Below are positions 26,247 to 35,900 of a stretch of DNA of 64,000 nucleotides, piece by piece (the stretch's first letter is position 1; each line of letters opens with the position of its first letter). The stretch spans positions 1 to 64,000 of the IMG/VR virus record IMGVR_UViG_3300025400_000011. One strand, given 5' to 3'. The position numbers and the translations under genes were made by a program. The stretch is from a virus. Below the pieces are notes generated by a model that made no database searches, was not told where the DNA came from, and was given only the letters and a program-made list of their open reading frames with translations.

Positions 26247-27230
26247 TTATTGTTTAAATAGGCCTTTGCCTGGTTTTAAATCGCTGACTTTATTGTTCTT
26301 ACCGTCGTCGTATTTATCACCTAAAGCTTTTGGCTGAGGAGCTAGATCAATTTTACCTGTATCTGCTTTTTTGTGGGTAGGTTTTACTTCATCGTCACCT
26401 TCAGTTTCGATCTTATGACCGTCTTTAGTAAACTTTGTTTTAACACCGGAACCAACGTTAGCATGTCCTAAATCTTCTGTTTCAACAGCTTCTTCCATTG
26501 GCATGTTGCTTTCTTCTTCTGGACCGCCATCATGTGTGAAAGCTTGGTCTTCATCACCTAAATCACCATGCTCTTTATCATATTCTGTGTCCTTCTTAAG
26601 GAACTTTAAAAGCTTTTCAACCATTTCGATTGCTTCTTCATGTGTGCAGCATGCTTCTTCTTCGCCGCCCATTTCAGGTTCTGTACCCATCGGCTCTTCA
26701 CCAGCAGGTGCATCAGCTACTGGAGTAACTGCTTCTTCTTCACTAATAGGAGCAAAAGTACCGCTATTGATAGCGTCTTCGTATAATTTTTGGAATTTTG
26801 ATTTAGGCATAGTAAAATATTGTTTATTATATTTAGGAGTTCTGGAAGCAGAATCTACGTTCTCTTCCATTTTTTCTGGAGCTTCTTTATTTTCTTCAGC
26901 TGCTTCCATATCCTTTTTTTCTTGTTTCGTTTCCTTTTTAGCTTCTTGCTTTTCTTTAGCTTCACCTTTTTTGAAGCCTTCTGCTGCTTCAGGCCCTGTG
27001 CCTTTAACTAGTTCTTCTTTTTCTTTATCACTACCAAGAGCATTGCCTGTTTTAGGAGCATTTTCATTAAGTCTTTGTTGCTTACTTGATACTGGAATAT
27101 ATCTAGCAGCATCAGTTAAGAGAACTTCAGGCTGATTATTGCCCATCTCAATGACTGGTTGTTTTGCTGCATTTTCTTGTACCATTGAATACAAAGATCC
27201 TAAGTCGGATAGATTCTTAATTTTGCTCAT
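26247..27230 (-). CDS. Acidic Lys/Glu-rich protein, possibly head core or scaffold
   Basis: I do not recognise this 327-aa protein. Residues about 75-125 are a Lys/Glu/Ala-rich, probably helical or coiled segment (EKEELVKG, KEKQEAKKETKQEKKDMEAAEENKE cut short here). The middle contains KYNKQYFTMPKSKFQKLYEDAI, then long acidic stretches with Pro and Gly, then EEACCTHEEAIEMVEKLLKFL. The C-terminus is Lys/Asp/Gly-rich. High charge and low complexity resemble prohead core or scaffold proteins, and it is next to terL and the neck gene; this is an inference. CTAAATA stands eight bases before its start. Confidence 0.65.
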   Translation of the reverse strand: MSKIKNLSDLGSLYSMVQENAAKQPVIEMGNNQPEVLLTDAARYIPVSSKQQRLNENAPKTGNALGSDKEKEELVKGTGPEAAEGFKKGEAKEKQEAKKETKQEKKDMEAAEENKEAPEKMEENVDSASRTPKYNKQYFTMPKSKFQKLYEDAINSGTFAPISEEEAVTPVADAPAGEEPMGTEPEMGGEEEACCTHEEAIEMVEKLLKFLKKDTEYDKEHGDLGDEDQAFTHDGGPEEESNMPMEEAVETEDLGHANVGSGVKTKFTKDGHKIETEGDDEVKPTHKKADTGKIDLAPQPKALGDKYDDGKNNKVSDLKPGKGLFKQ

Positions 27231-27238
27231 TATAATAT

Positions 27239-27245
27239 TATTTAG
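27239..27245 (-). promoter_or_regulatory. Late-promoter-like element CTAAATA
   Basis: The minus strand reads CTAAATAATATTATAATG, leading into the acidic 327-aa gene. It lies in the 55-base divergent gap shared with the neck gene. Confidence 0.5.
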
Positions 27246-27274
27246 TATTCCACTGATTAATTCTATGGTTTTTG

Positions 27275-27282
27275 TAAATATT
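27275..27282 (+). promoter_or_regulatory. Start-proximal element TAAATATT before the neck gene
   Basis: The sequence GTAAATATTTTTATG leaves three bases between the element and the ATG at 27286. It decides the start: earlier in-frame starts in the longer open frame would run through the promoter region and the opposing gene. Confidence 0.5.
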
Positions 27283-27285
27283 TTT

Positions 27286-28293
27286 ATGTCTATAGCTCAG
27301 TATTGTGTTGATACCGGTCCTTATATAGCACCTGGTACTAGTTATCCTGTTGGCACTAATCTACCTGGAGGTTCAGAATGTGCACTAGGGCCTATACGTT
27401 ATTTAGACGTTGCTAACAACCAATATCAAATCCAGTTGTTTAATAACTGGTGGGCAGAGCAGATATCTCAATATGGTATGCAAGTTAACTATTATGTTAA
27501 CCAATATACATTATCTGGACATGACTTTTTCTACGGTGAACAACCTTTAGCTGGTTTCTTACCACCTATACCAATGGTAATGTGCCTAACACTTAATAAT
27601 GATAGTATTATATTGAGTAGGTTTGGTATACAAGGGGATGCTGATATAACTGCTGTTATTTCTATACAAACGTTTACGAACACTTTATCGAGTTCTCCGT
27701 TGAGTGCTATTACGTCTAGATATATATATGAACCTAAAGCAGGAGATCTTATTGAGCTATCCGAATACGGAACAACAAGACCAAATGGTAGATCCGGTCA
27801 AATATTTGAAATAACTGAGCGTGTCGATCAAAAGGGTGGAGATCGTAATCAGTTATTAGGTCATTATATATGGACAGTAAAAGGTAAGCGTTATGACTAC
27901 ACATATGAGCCTCAAGCACCTCGTGAAGCTCTATCTGAACAAGTATACGATAACAAGTTTGATGGATTTGTACCTCTTAATACAGGTACTCCTGGTGAAG
28001 ATGTAAGAGTAATAGAAAATAAAAACTATGCACAAAATATAGACAAATACAGCAGAACTAATAGTTACAACTATTTAACTAATACAAATGCCCCGCTATC
28101 TGGATATGCTAGTTACAGTGGAAATAGCGGCACTGTTGGTAAACCTGATACAGGGGTTTACGGTGCTTATGATGATAGCAGCGTATTAGTAAATCTTTAT
28201 GCAGGCGGTGGAGCTCATACTCCAGGTGCAAGTGCATTAGGAAGTTCTAATAGTCCTGACACTTATCTCGGTCTTCGTAGTCCTAACAACTAA
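27286..28293 (+). CDS. Neck protein (T4 gp14-like)
   Basis: Started at MSIAQYCVDTG (27286), the protein is 335 aa. It follows the gp14 layout: FNNWWAEQISQYGMQVNYYVN, HDFFYGEQPLAGF, MVMCLTLNNDSIILSRFGIQGDADITAV, then YEPKAGDLIELSEYG, GQIFEITERVDQ and LGHYIWTVKGKRYDYTYEPQ. These match the gp14 succession of W-x-x-EQ, Y-G, skFGl, GDLIxxP and FEI. It should sit at the head-tail junction. The C-terminal 100 residues are Asn/Gly/Ser-rich. It opens the plus-strand run that continues into the fibre genes. Confidence 0.82.
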   Translation: MSIAQYCVDTGPYIAPGTSYPVGTNLPGGSECALGPIRYLDVANNQYQIQLFNNWWAEQISQYGMQVNYYVNQYTLSGHDFFYGEQPLAGFLPPIPMVMCLTLNNDSIILSRFGIQGDADITAVISIQTFTNTLSSSPLSAITSRYIYEPKAGDLIELSEYGTTRPNGRSGQIFEITERVDQKGGDRNQLLGHYIWTVKGKRYDYTYEPQAPREALSEQVYDNKFDGFVPLNTGTPGEDVRVIENKNYAQNIDKYSRTNSYNYLTNTNAPLSGYASYSGNSGTVGKPDTGVYGAYDDSSVLVNLYAGGGAHTPGASALGSSNSPDTYLGLRSPNN

Positions 28294-28306
28294 GTAATAG
28301 GATAAT

Positions 28307-31300
28307 ATGGCGGACAATCCGTATACACAGTACCCATCAATCGTTTATCCGCATGAACTTCCAACAGTTCCAGCGGCACAACCTAGTGATTTGCTCTTTT
28401 TGGAGCAAAATAACGGAAATGGAACCTATACAACTTACTCGATAGCTATTTCTTCAGTTTCTGCTGTTGGTCCTTCTGGTCCTACCGGTCCAACAGGTCC
28501 TATAGGTCCGCAAGGCCCTGCTGGTCCTTCTGGTCCTTCTGGCGCACAAGGTGCTCAAGGTTCACAAGGTACACAGGGTTCACAAGGTGCTCAAGGCTCA
28601 ACAGGCCCGCGCGGTATTTCTGGTTATTCAGGCGCAACAGGTACTTCAGTAACAATAGTTGGTTCAGTACCAACTGCATCAGCTTTACCTTTTCCTTATA
28701 CAGGTAATGCTGGTGATGGTTATATAGTAGAAGATACCGGTCATTTAAATGTATGGAATGGTAGTGCTTGGGTAGATGTTGGTCAAATAAAAGGAGACTC
28801 TGGTACATCTGGTTTTAGCGGCGCACAAGGTGCACAAGGCAATCAAGGTGCGTCTGGTTTTTCAGGTGCTTCTGGTTCAGCTGCCATTGGGTTAATACTT
28901 TACCCAACTACTAACTCAGCTGACATAACCCCTTATAACTTTTCTGACTCAGTACCTCAAATAGGTGCACAAGTACCTCTAGATGTAGTCTTTACTAATG
29001 CTAATGACCCTGTTGGTGTTATTAGTACTATTACACTTTCTGGTGCTCCTAATAAGTCGTTAATTAATACTGGTACCTGGTACTTTGATACGTATTATGC
29101 TTTATCAGGCCCTAATGCATATAATGCTAATACATATTTTGTTTATGTAGTAAGCAAATGGGACGATGCTACAAGCACTAAGACTTCTTTATTCTCTGCT
29201 ACAAGTGATTTCATCACTAAAACGCCTTATATTGATCCTATATTATCAAGGACACCATATTATATAAGCGTACCTATACCTTTAAATGTAACTGATCGTT
29301 TAATAGTTGAAACTTTAGCTATTACTACAGACCCAGATGCAGAAGACATAACATACATTTATTTAGGTACAGATTACTATAGTAGAGTCATTACCAACAT
29401 TGCACTTGGTGCAGATGGTAAAGATGGTGCGTCTGGTTACAGTGGTTTTACAGGCCAATCAGGTTGGTCTGGTATTTCAGGTTATAGTGGTGATTCAGGT
29501 ATATCTGGTTTTAGTGGCGATTCTGGTTTGTCTGGTGAAAGCGGTATATCGGGCTATTCAGGCTTTAGCGGTATAGACGGAGATTCTGGTTATAGTGGTT
29601 ATACAGGCTTTTCAGGCTTTAGCGGTATATCAGGTTTTAGCGGTTATACAGGTATTTCAGGCTACTCAGGCTTTACAGGTACTTCAGGTTGGTCTGGTTA
29701 TTCAGGCTACTCTGGTACTTCAGGTTGGTCTGGTTATTCAGGCTTTAGCGGTTATACAGGTATATCTGGTTACACCGGTTTTAGCGGCTTTACCGGCTTT
29801 AGCGGTTTTTCAGGCTATAGCGGTATTAGTGGTTATACTGGTACCTCTGGTATTAGCGGTTACTCAGGTTATAGTGGTATATCTGGTTACACAGGCGCTT
29901 CAGGCTATTCTGGTATTTCAGGCTACTCTGGTACATCTGGTATCAGTGGTTATTCTGGGTACTCTGGTTTTAGCGGTATATCAGGCTTTAGTGGTGGCTC
30001 AGGTATATCAGGTTATTCTGGTGTAAGCGGTTATTCTGGTTTCTCTGGCTACACCGGTATTAGTGGTTATACAGGCTTCTCTGGTTACAGTGGTATTTCT
30101 GGTTTCACGGGTTTTAGTGGTAATTCTGGTATTTCTGGTTACTCTGGTTATTCTGGCTTCTCTGGTATTTCTGGTTACTCGGGCTTTACAGGTATAAGTG
30201 GTTACACTGGTATATCTGGTTATACAGGCTTTAGCGGTATATCTGGTTACTCTGGTAAAAACGGTACTTCAGTTACTATTATTGGTACGGTACCAACTGT
30301 TGGCGGTAACCCACAAGCTACATTAAACGCAGCGTTCCCAGGTGCAGTTAATGGTAATGGTGTTATAGACGAAACATCTGGTGACTTATGGGTATATGCA
30401 AATGGTACCTGGACTAATGTTGGTCAAATAAAAGGCGACACCGGTGCACAAGGTGCGCAAGGTAATTCAGGCTTTAGCGGCTTTAGCGGTATTAGTGGTT
30501 ACAGCGGCATAAGCGGTTATAGTGGTATTTCAGGCTTTAGCGGCGATTCTGGTATCAGCGGCTATACAGGCTTTAGCGGTATATCAGGCTTTTCTGGTAT
30601 ATCTGGTTATAGTGGTTATTCTGGTATTTCTGGTTACACAGGTATCTCTGGTTTTAGCGGTACATCTGGTTTTAGCGGTATTAGCGGTTATTCTGGTTTC
30701 TCAGGCTACTCTGGTATAAGCGGTTATAGCGGTAACTCCGGTATATCTGGTTATACAGGCTTTAGCGGTGGCTCTGGTATTAGTGGTTTCTCGGGTTATA
30801 GCGGTTTAAGCGGCTATACCGGTACTTCTGGTATTTCAGGTTATAGCGGCTTTACAGGTGTCTCAGGTTATACTGGTTGGTCAGGTTACTCTGGTATTAC
30901 TGGTTACTCTGGTACTTCTGGTTTCTCTGGGTTTAGCGGTTTTAGCGGCATTTCAGGCTACTCCGGCTTTAGCGGTATTAGCGGTTTCAGCGGTATTAGT
31001 GGCTTTAGCGGTGACTCTGGTATTTCAGGCTGGTCTGGCGATTCTGGCATTTCAGGCTATAGTGGTTTTAGCGGTACTTCAGGCTACAGTGGTGACTCTA
31101 CACCTGGTGTAGTATTATACCCAACTACTTTAACTTCTGATGTTGTAGGTTACAACTATATTGGACCTGATGCACAAAACGGAGCTGAAACATATGTTGA
31201 TTGTATATTTAATACAACTCAAAACCCAGCACCTGTTCTATTAACTGTAACCTTATCAGGCTATCCTTTAAGAGGTGTAATCAATACAGGCAACTGGTAC

Positions 31301-32878
31301 TTTGATACTTGGTATTCATTATCAGGTCCAAATGCATATAATGCACAAACTTATTTTACGTATATTGTAAGTACCCTTGATGTAAGCGGTAATAAGACTC
31401 AACTGTTCTCAGTAATGAGTGATCAGTTAGTTAAAACACCAAACCCAACTTACATTCGTACTCAATACTATATAGACAATGCTATATACATTAATACTTC
31501 TGACCGTATTGTAATAGATATACGTGGTTATACTACAGACACTCAAACAGAAGTCTTAACATACTATTTCTTAGGTACTACACATTATAGTAGTGTTATA
31601 ACTAATATACCTTTTGGTTTCAGTGGTCAATCTGGTTATTCTGGCTTTAGTGGTTTCTCAGGCTGGACCGGTTATAGCGGCTTCTCTGGTTTCTCTGGTA
31701 CTTCAGGTTTTAGCGGCTTTACTGGTTACTCAGGTTTCTCCGGTATAAACGGCATTAACGGTGCTTCAGGTTATACAGGCTTTAGTGGTTATACAGGCTT
31801 TAGCGGTTTTAGTGGTATATCAGGCTTTACTGGCTTCTCAGGCTATAGCGGTATAAGCGGTTTTACAGGCTTTAGTGGTTTCTCAGGTTATAGCGGCTTT
31901 AGCGGTACATCAGGTTATTCTGGTGTAAACGGTACTTCAGTTACTATTATCGGTACAGTACCGACTGTTGGTGCTAATGCACAAGCTACTTTAAATGCTG
32001 CTTACCCATCAGCTGTAAACGGTAACGGTGTCATTGACGAAACAACTGGTGATTTATGGGTATACGCTAACGGTACTTGGACTGATGTCGGTCAAGTAAA
32101 GGGTGATAAAGGTGATTCTGGTACCTCAGGTTGGTCTGGTATATCAGGTTTTTCTGGTCAATCAGGCTTCTCTGGTTTCTCAGGCTTTAGCGGTGACCCT
32201 GTTAACATTTCTAGTCAGTTAATAATGGCTACTAACTCGTTTAGCGCTGGTCAAGTACTAAGACTAAACTACGGAGACGGTTTATGGTACCTAGCTCAAG
32301 CTAATAACGTTGTAAATGCTGAAGCAACTGGTGTAGTAGAATATGCTACTTCGAGTCTATTCTATATTGTATATAACGGATTAATAACTTTCAACACTTC
32401 TGATATTAATAACTTAGTACCAGGGGATTGCTTATTCCTTTCACCAACAGTTGCTGGTGCTACAACTTCAGATAATGTAAGTGCATTAAACACAGTTTCA
32501 AAACCAATAATGCGCGCTGTTTCAAGCAACGTTGCAGTAGTTGTTAATGAACGTGGCATATTAAACACTAGCGATAATGTTCTTAACTCTTATGTTCCGG
32601 CAACATATGTAACAAATGCCTACTATACAGCTACACCTAGTGATTACTTTATCGGAGTAAATGTAGGGGGTCAAGCAACAGTTACACTACCGGTTGGTAC
32701 ACCAGGTAAGACATACACCATTAAGGATATGTCAGGAAATGCTAACACAACAACAAATCTTATTACTATATCCGCAACAAACCCAGATCTGATTGATGGA
32801 AGCACGTTTGATGTGATCGATACACCTTACGAAACAGTTTCTGTAATATATATTGGAGGTATGTGGAATTTAGTTTAA
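28307..32878 (+). CDS. Giant collagen-like tail fibre protein (1523 aa)
   Basis: After a short N-terminal domain (about 1-52) there is a classical collagen-like stretch with Pro and Gln (GPTGPIGPQGPAG, GAQGAQGSQG). Then come a GTSVTIVG module, a globular module opening LILYPTT, a long Gly-aromatic-Ser/Thr shaft, a second GTSVTIIG module, more shaft, a second YPTT module, more shaft, a third GTSVTIIG module, and a C-terminal head. The head has NSFSAGQVLRLNYGDG, GDCLFLSPTVAGA, YTIKDMSGNA and VSVIYIGGMWNLV, a typical fibre-tip domain. It lacks an S74 chaperone. It most likely forms a trimeric long fibre. An AGGATA sequence stands before the ATG. Confidence 0.85.
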   Translation: MADNPYTQYPSIVYPHELPTVPAAQPSDLLFLEQNNGNGTYTTYSIAISSVSAVGPSGPTGPTGPIGPQGPAGPSGPSGAQGAQGSQGTQGSQGAQGSTGPRGISGYSGATGTSVTIVGSVPTASALPFPYTGNAGDGYIVEDTGHLNVWNGSAWVDVGQIKGDSGTSGFSGAQGAQGNQGASGFSGASGSAAIGLILYPTTNSADITPYNFSDSVPQIGAQVPLDVVFTNANDPVGVISTITLSGAPNKSLINTGTWYFDTYYALSGPNAYNANTYFVYVVSKWDDATSTKTSLFSATSDFITKTPYIDPILSRTPYYISVPIPLNVTDRLIVETLAITTDPDAEDITYIYLGTDYYSRVITNIALGADGKDGASGYSGFTGQSGWSGISGYSGDSGISGFSGDSGLSGESGISGYSGFSGIDGDSGYSGYTGFSGFSGISGFSGYTGISGYSGFTGTSGWSGYSGYSGTSGWSGYSGFSGYTGISGYTGFSGFTGFSGFSGYSGISGYTGTSGISGYSGYSGISGYTGASGYSGISGYSGTSGISGYSGYSGFSGISGFSGGSGISGYSGVSGYSGFSGYTGISGYTGFSGYSGISGFTGFSGNSGISGYSGYSGFSGISGYSGFTGISGYTGISGYTGFSGISGYSGKNGTSVTIIGTVPTVGGNPQATLNAAFPGAVNGNGVIDETSGDLWVYANGTWTNVGQIKGDTGAQGAQGNSGFSGFSGISGYSGISGYSGISGFSGDSGISGYTGFSGISGFSGISGYSGYSGISGYTGISGFSGTSGFSGISGYSGFSGYSGISGYSGNSGISGYTGFSGGSGISGFSGYSGLSGYTGTSGISGYSGFTGVSGYTGWSGYSGITGYSGTSGFSGFSGFSGISGYSGFSGISGFSGISGFSGDSGISGWSGDSGISGYSGFSGTSGYSGDSTPGVVLYPTTLTSDVVGYNYIGPDAQNGAETYVDCIFNTTQNPAPVLLTVTLSGYPLRGVINTGNWYFDTWYSLSGPNAYNAQTYFTYIVSTLDVSGNKTQLFSVMSDQLVKTPNPTYIRTQYYIDNAIYINTSDRIVIDIRGYTTDTQTEVLTYYFLGTTHYSSVITNIPFGFSGQSGYSGFSGFSGWTGYSGFSGFSGTSGFSGFTGYSGFSGINGINGASGYTGFSGYTGFSGFSGISGFTGFSGYSGISGFTGFSGFSGYSGFSGTSGYSGVNGTSVTIIGTVPTVGANAQATLNAAYPSAVNGNGVIDETTGDLWVYANGTWTDVGQVKGDKGDSGTSGWSGISGFSGQSGFSGFSGFSGDPVNISSQLIMATNSFSAGQVLRLNYGDGLWYLAQANNVVNAEATGVVEYATSSLFYIVYNGLITFNTSDINNLVPGDCLFLSPTVAGATTSDNVSALNTVSKPIMRAVSSNVAVVVNERGILNTSDNVLNSYVPATYVTNAYYTATPSDYFIGVNVGGQATVTLPVGTPGKTYTIKDMSGNANTTTNLITISATNPDLIDGSTFDVIDTPYETVSVIYIGGMWNLV
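28639..28800 (+). repeat. GTSVTI module, three copies in one fibre gene
   Basis: Copies lie at about 28639-28800, 30262-30435 and 31930-32105. Each reads GTSVTI(V/I)G(S/T)VPT ... VWNGSAWVDVGQIKGD or the close WVYANGTWTNVGQIKGD. The second and third copies are nearly identical in protein. The pattern suggests a small beta domain with an exposed Trp, possibly carbohydrate binding. Confidence 0.7.
28885..29415 (+). repeat. YPTT globular module, two copies
   Basis: Copies lie at about 28885-29415 and 31100-31615. Both start with a V/I-LYPTT segment and share WYFDT(Y/W)Y(A/S)LSGPNAYNA and YSxVITNI. They interrupt the triplet shaft and probably form knobs on the fibre. Confidence 0.7.
29425..31930 (+). 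repeat. Gly-aromatic-Ser/Thr triplet arrays of the 1523-aa fibre
   Basis: Three blocks (about 29425-30258, 30446-31095 and 31620-31930) encode triplets such as GFS, GYS, GIS, GYT, GFT and GWS. They contain almost no proline or charge. DNA units are nine bases, with Ser and Gly codons varied between copies. Confidence 0.9.
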
Positions 32879-32905
32879 AAACACTCTCAAAACCTGCTAA
32901 AGAAA

Positions 32906-32913
32906 TATAAATA
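32906..32913 (+). promoter_or_regulatory. T4-type late promoter element TATAAATA
   Basis: An exact TATAAATA followed by TTAAC lies 20 bases before the ATG of the 1072-aa fibre gene, in the 55-base gap after the previous fibre gene. Confidence 0.6.
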
Positions 32914-32933
32914 TTAACAAATAACAAACTACT

Positions 32934-35900
32934 ATGGCAAATTCATTCGTCTACTCAGCAATTAGAGGTGCATCCGGCTTTTCCGGCTTCAGCGGGCAAA
33001 TAGGTACGTCCGGTTGGTCAGGTATATCTGGTTATTCTGGTGCATCAGGTGCCATAGGCCAATCAGGCTACTCCGGTATCTCTGGTTATTCAGGCTTTAG
33101 TGGCTTCTCAGGTTGGTCTGGTATAAGCGGCTATAGTGGTTTTACAGGTATTTCAGGTTTTAGTGGTATCAGTGGTTATAGTGGTTTCACTGGTATTTCT
33201 GGTTATACTGGTATTAGTGGTTACACTGGTATAAGCGGCTTTAGCGGCTTTACAGGTATTAGTGGTTGGTCTGGTATTTCCGGTTACTCTGGCTTCACAG
33301 GTATTTCTGGTTATTCAGGCTTTACTGGTATTTCAGGTTATTCAGGCTTTACAGGTATTAGCGGTTTTAGTGGTATTAGTGGCTACTCCGGCTTTTCAGG
33401 CTTTACTGGTATCTCAGGTTTTACAGGTATCAGTGGTTATTCCGGCTTTACCGGTATTTCAGGTTATTCTGGCTTCTCTGGTATAAGCGGTTTTACAGGT
33501 ATTTCTGGTTGGTCTGGTTATTCTGGTATTAGCGGTTTTAGCGGCTTTACCGGTATTTCAGGTTATTCTGGCTTCTCAGGCTTTACCGGTATTTCAGGTT
33601 GGTCAGGTATTTCTGGCTACTCCGGCTTTACAGGCATAAGCGGTTACAGCGGCTTTACAGGTATTTCAGGTTATACTGGTATATCTGGTTTTACAGGTAT
33701 TTCTGGTTTCAGCGGTATTAGCGGTTGGTCAGGTATTTCTGGTTATTCCGGCTTCACTGGTATAAGCGGTTATTCCGGCTTCACTGGTATTTCAGGTTAT
33801 ACCGGTATTAGCGGTTATAGTGGTATTAGCGGCTATAGTGGTTTTACAGGTATTTCAGGTTATACTGGTATATCTGGTTACAGCGGCTTTACAGGCTTTA
33901 GCGGTTATTCTGGCTTTACTGGTATTAGCGGTTACTCTGGCTTTACTGGTATTTCAGGTTATACAGGTTTCTCTGGTATCTCTGGTGGTACCGGTGCATC
34001 CATTTACGGTAGAACGTACTACCTACAAGAAGTAACAAGTGATCAAAACCCAACAGTATTTGAAGTAATGTCGTTAGTACCAGGCGGTGGTGGTACAGAT
34101 GTAAACGACGACGTATTAGCTCTTAACTCTACCACAGCAGGTCCAGGTAGCCCAAGCGCTTACGGTTGGTACTTAACACCAATTGGGGAACCAGGCTTAG
34201 TTGAAATTCCAGCTGGTTTGTGGGAATTCGATTTCTATCGTAACGTTTCTGCTAGCGCAGCAAACTTTGTTATTAGCGTATATAGTTACTCAATGGCTAC
34301 AAGCGCTACTAGCGCATTCATCTTAAGTGCTGATTCAGGCCCTGTTACAGATACAGTTTCAACTTTCCAAAAATTAGGTTACGTTACAAGCACGATTACA
34401 AAACTTTCTGCAACAGATCGTATCTTATTACAAGTTGCAGCTTACACAACAAGTACAGCAACAATTAGCGCTTCATACCATTACAATGGTAGTTCGATAT
34501 ATTCCGCTTTACGTACTCCAATCGGTCAAGGTGTTAGTGGTACATCTGGTTATTCCGGTATTGGTACTTCTGGTTACTCTGGTTTTAGCGGTATATCTGG
34601 TTTTACTGGTATCAGTGGTTTCAGCGGTATCAGTGGCTGGTCTGGTATTTCAGGCTACTCCGGCTTTAGCGGTATATCAGGTTATACAGGTATATCAGGT
34701 TATAGCGGTATTAGCGGTTACTCAGGCTTTACTGGTATTTCAGGTTACACTGGTATTAGCGGTTATAGCGGTATTTCAGGCTTTAGCGGCTTTACCGGTA
34801 TTAGCGGTTTTAGCGGTATTAGCGGTTGGTCTGGTATCTCAGGCTACAGCGGCTTTACCGGTATTTCAGGTTATACTGGTATCAGTGGTTTCACAGGTAT
34901 TTCAGGTTATTCTGGTATCAGTGGCTACAGTGGCTTTACAGGTATAAGCGGTTATTCAGGCTTTACCGGTATATCAGGTTATAGCGGCTTCACTGGTATT
35001 TCAGGTTACACAGGTACATCTGGCTACTCTGGTTATAGCGGCTTTACAGGTATAAGCGGTTATTCAGGCTTTACTGGTATATCAGGTTACTCCGGCTTTA
35101 GCGGCTTTACAGGTATAAGCGGTTACTCAGGCTTTACTGGTATATCAGGTTTCTCTGGTATCAGTGGCTATAGTGGCTTTACCGGTGTATCTGGTTTCAC
35201 TGGTATATCAGGTTTCTCTGGTATTAGTGGTTGGTCTGGTATTTCAGGCTACTCTGGCTTTACAGGTATTAGCGGTTACTCTGGTTTCAGTGGCTTCACT
35301 GGTATTAGTGGTTACTCAGGCTTTACCGGTATATCTGGTTACTCTGGTATTAGTGGCTATAGTGGCTTTACTGGTATATCGGGTTATACAGGTATAAGTG
35401 GTTTCAGTGGCTTTACCGGTATTAGCGGTTTCAGTGGTATTTCAGGCTTCAGTGGTTACACTGGTATGTCTGGTGCTACAACAAATATTTCAAGTCAAGT
35501 CATTACATACACGAACAGCTTTAGCGCTGGTCAAGTAGTACGTCTTGACAACGGTTCAAGCGGTTGGTTCTTAGCTCAAGCAGACAATGTAACAGATGCA
35601 GAAGCAACAGGTGTTGTCGCATCAGCTTCAGCTACAGGCTTCACCATTATATACATGGGCTTGATTACAAATCTTGCAAGCTTAACTCCTGGTGAATGTT
35701 ACTTCTTATCACCAACAGTTGCAGGTGCTGTAACAACAGTTGCTCCAAGTGCTTTTGGTACAGTATCGAAACCGGTCATGAGAGCTATTACATCTTCAAC
35801 AGCTGTAGTAGTAAATGAACGTGGTTATCTAAACTCTGATAACGCGTTGTTACTATATCCAAACGTACAAGGTGTACGTCTAGTAACAAGCAACCCATAC

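Noticed and set aside
26503-27135. A Ser-rich 210-aa plus-strand frame opposite the acidic gene
   Set aside because: It mirrors the Glu/Lys-rich codons of the minus-strand gene and has no promoter or start element.
27139-27285. N-terminal extension of the neck gene with a hydrophobic segment
   Set aside because: It runs through the opposing gene and the divergent promoter region. The TAAATATT element and gp14-like sequence support the start at 27286.
29595-35397. Long open frames coding Val/Leu/Ala/Gln-rich hydrophobic peptides inside the fibre genes
   Set aside because: They are the +1 frame of the nine-base Gly-x-Ser/Thr repeats, which contain few stop codons in any frame. They have no start signals of their own and move with the repeat.
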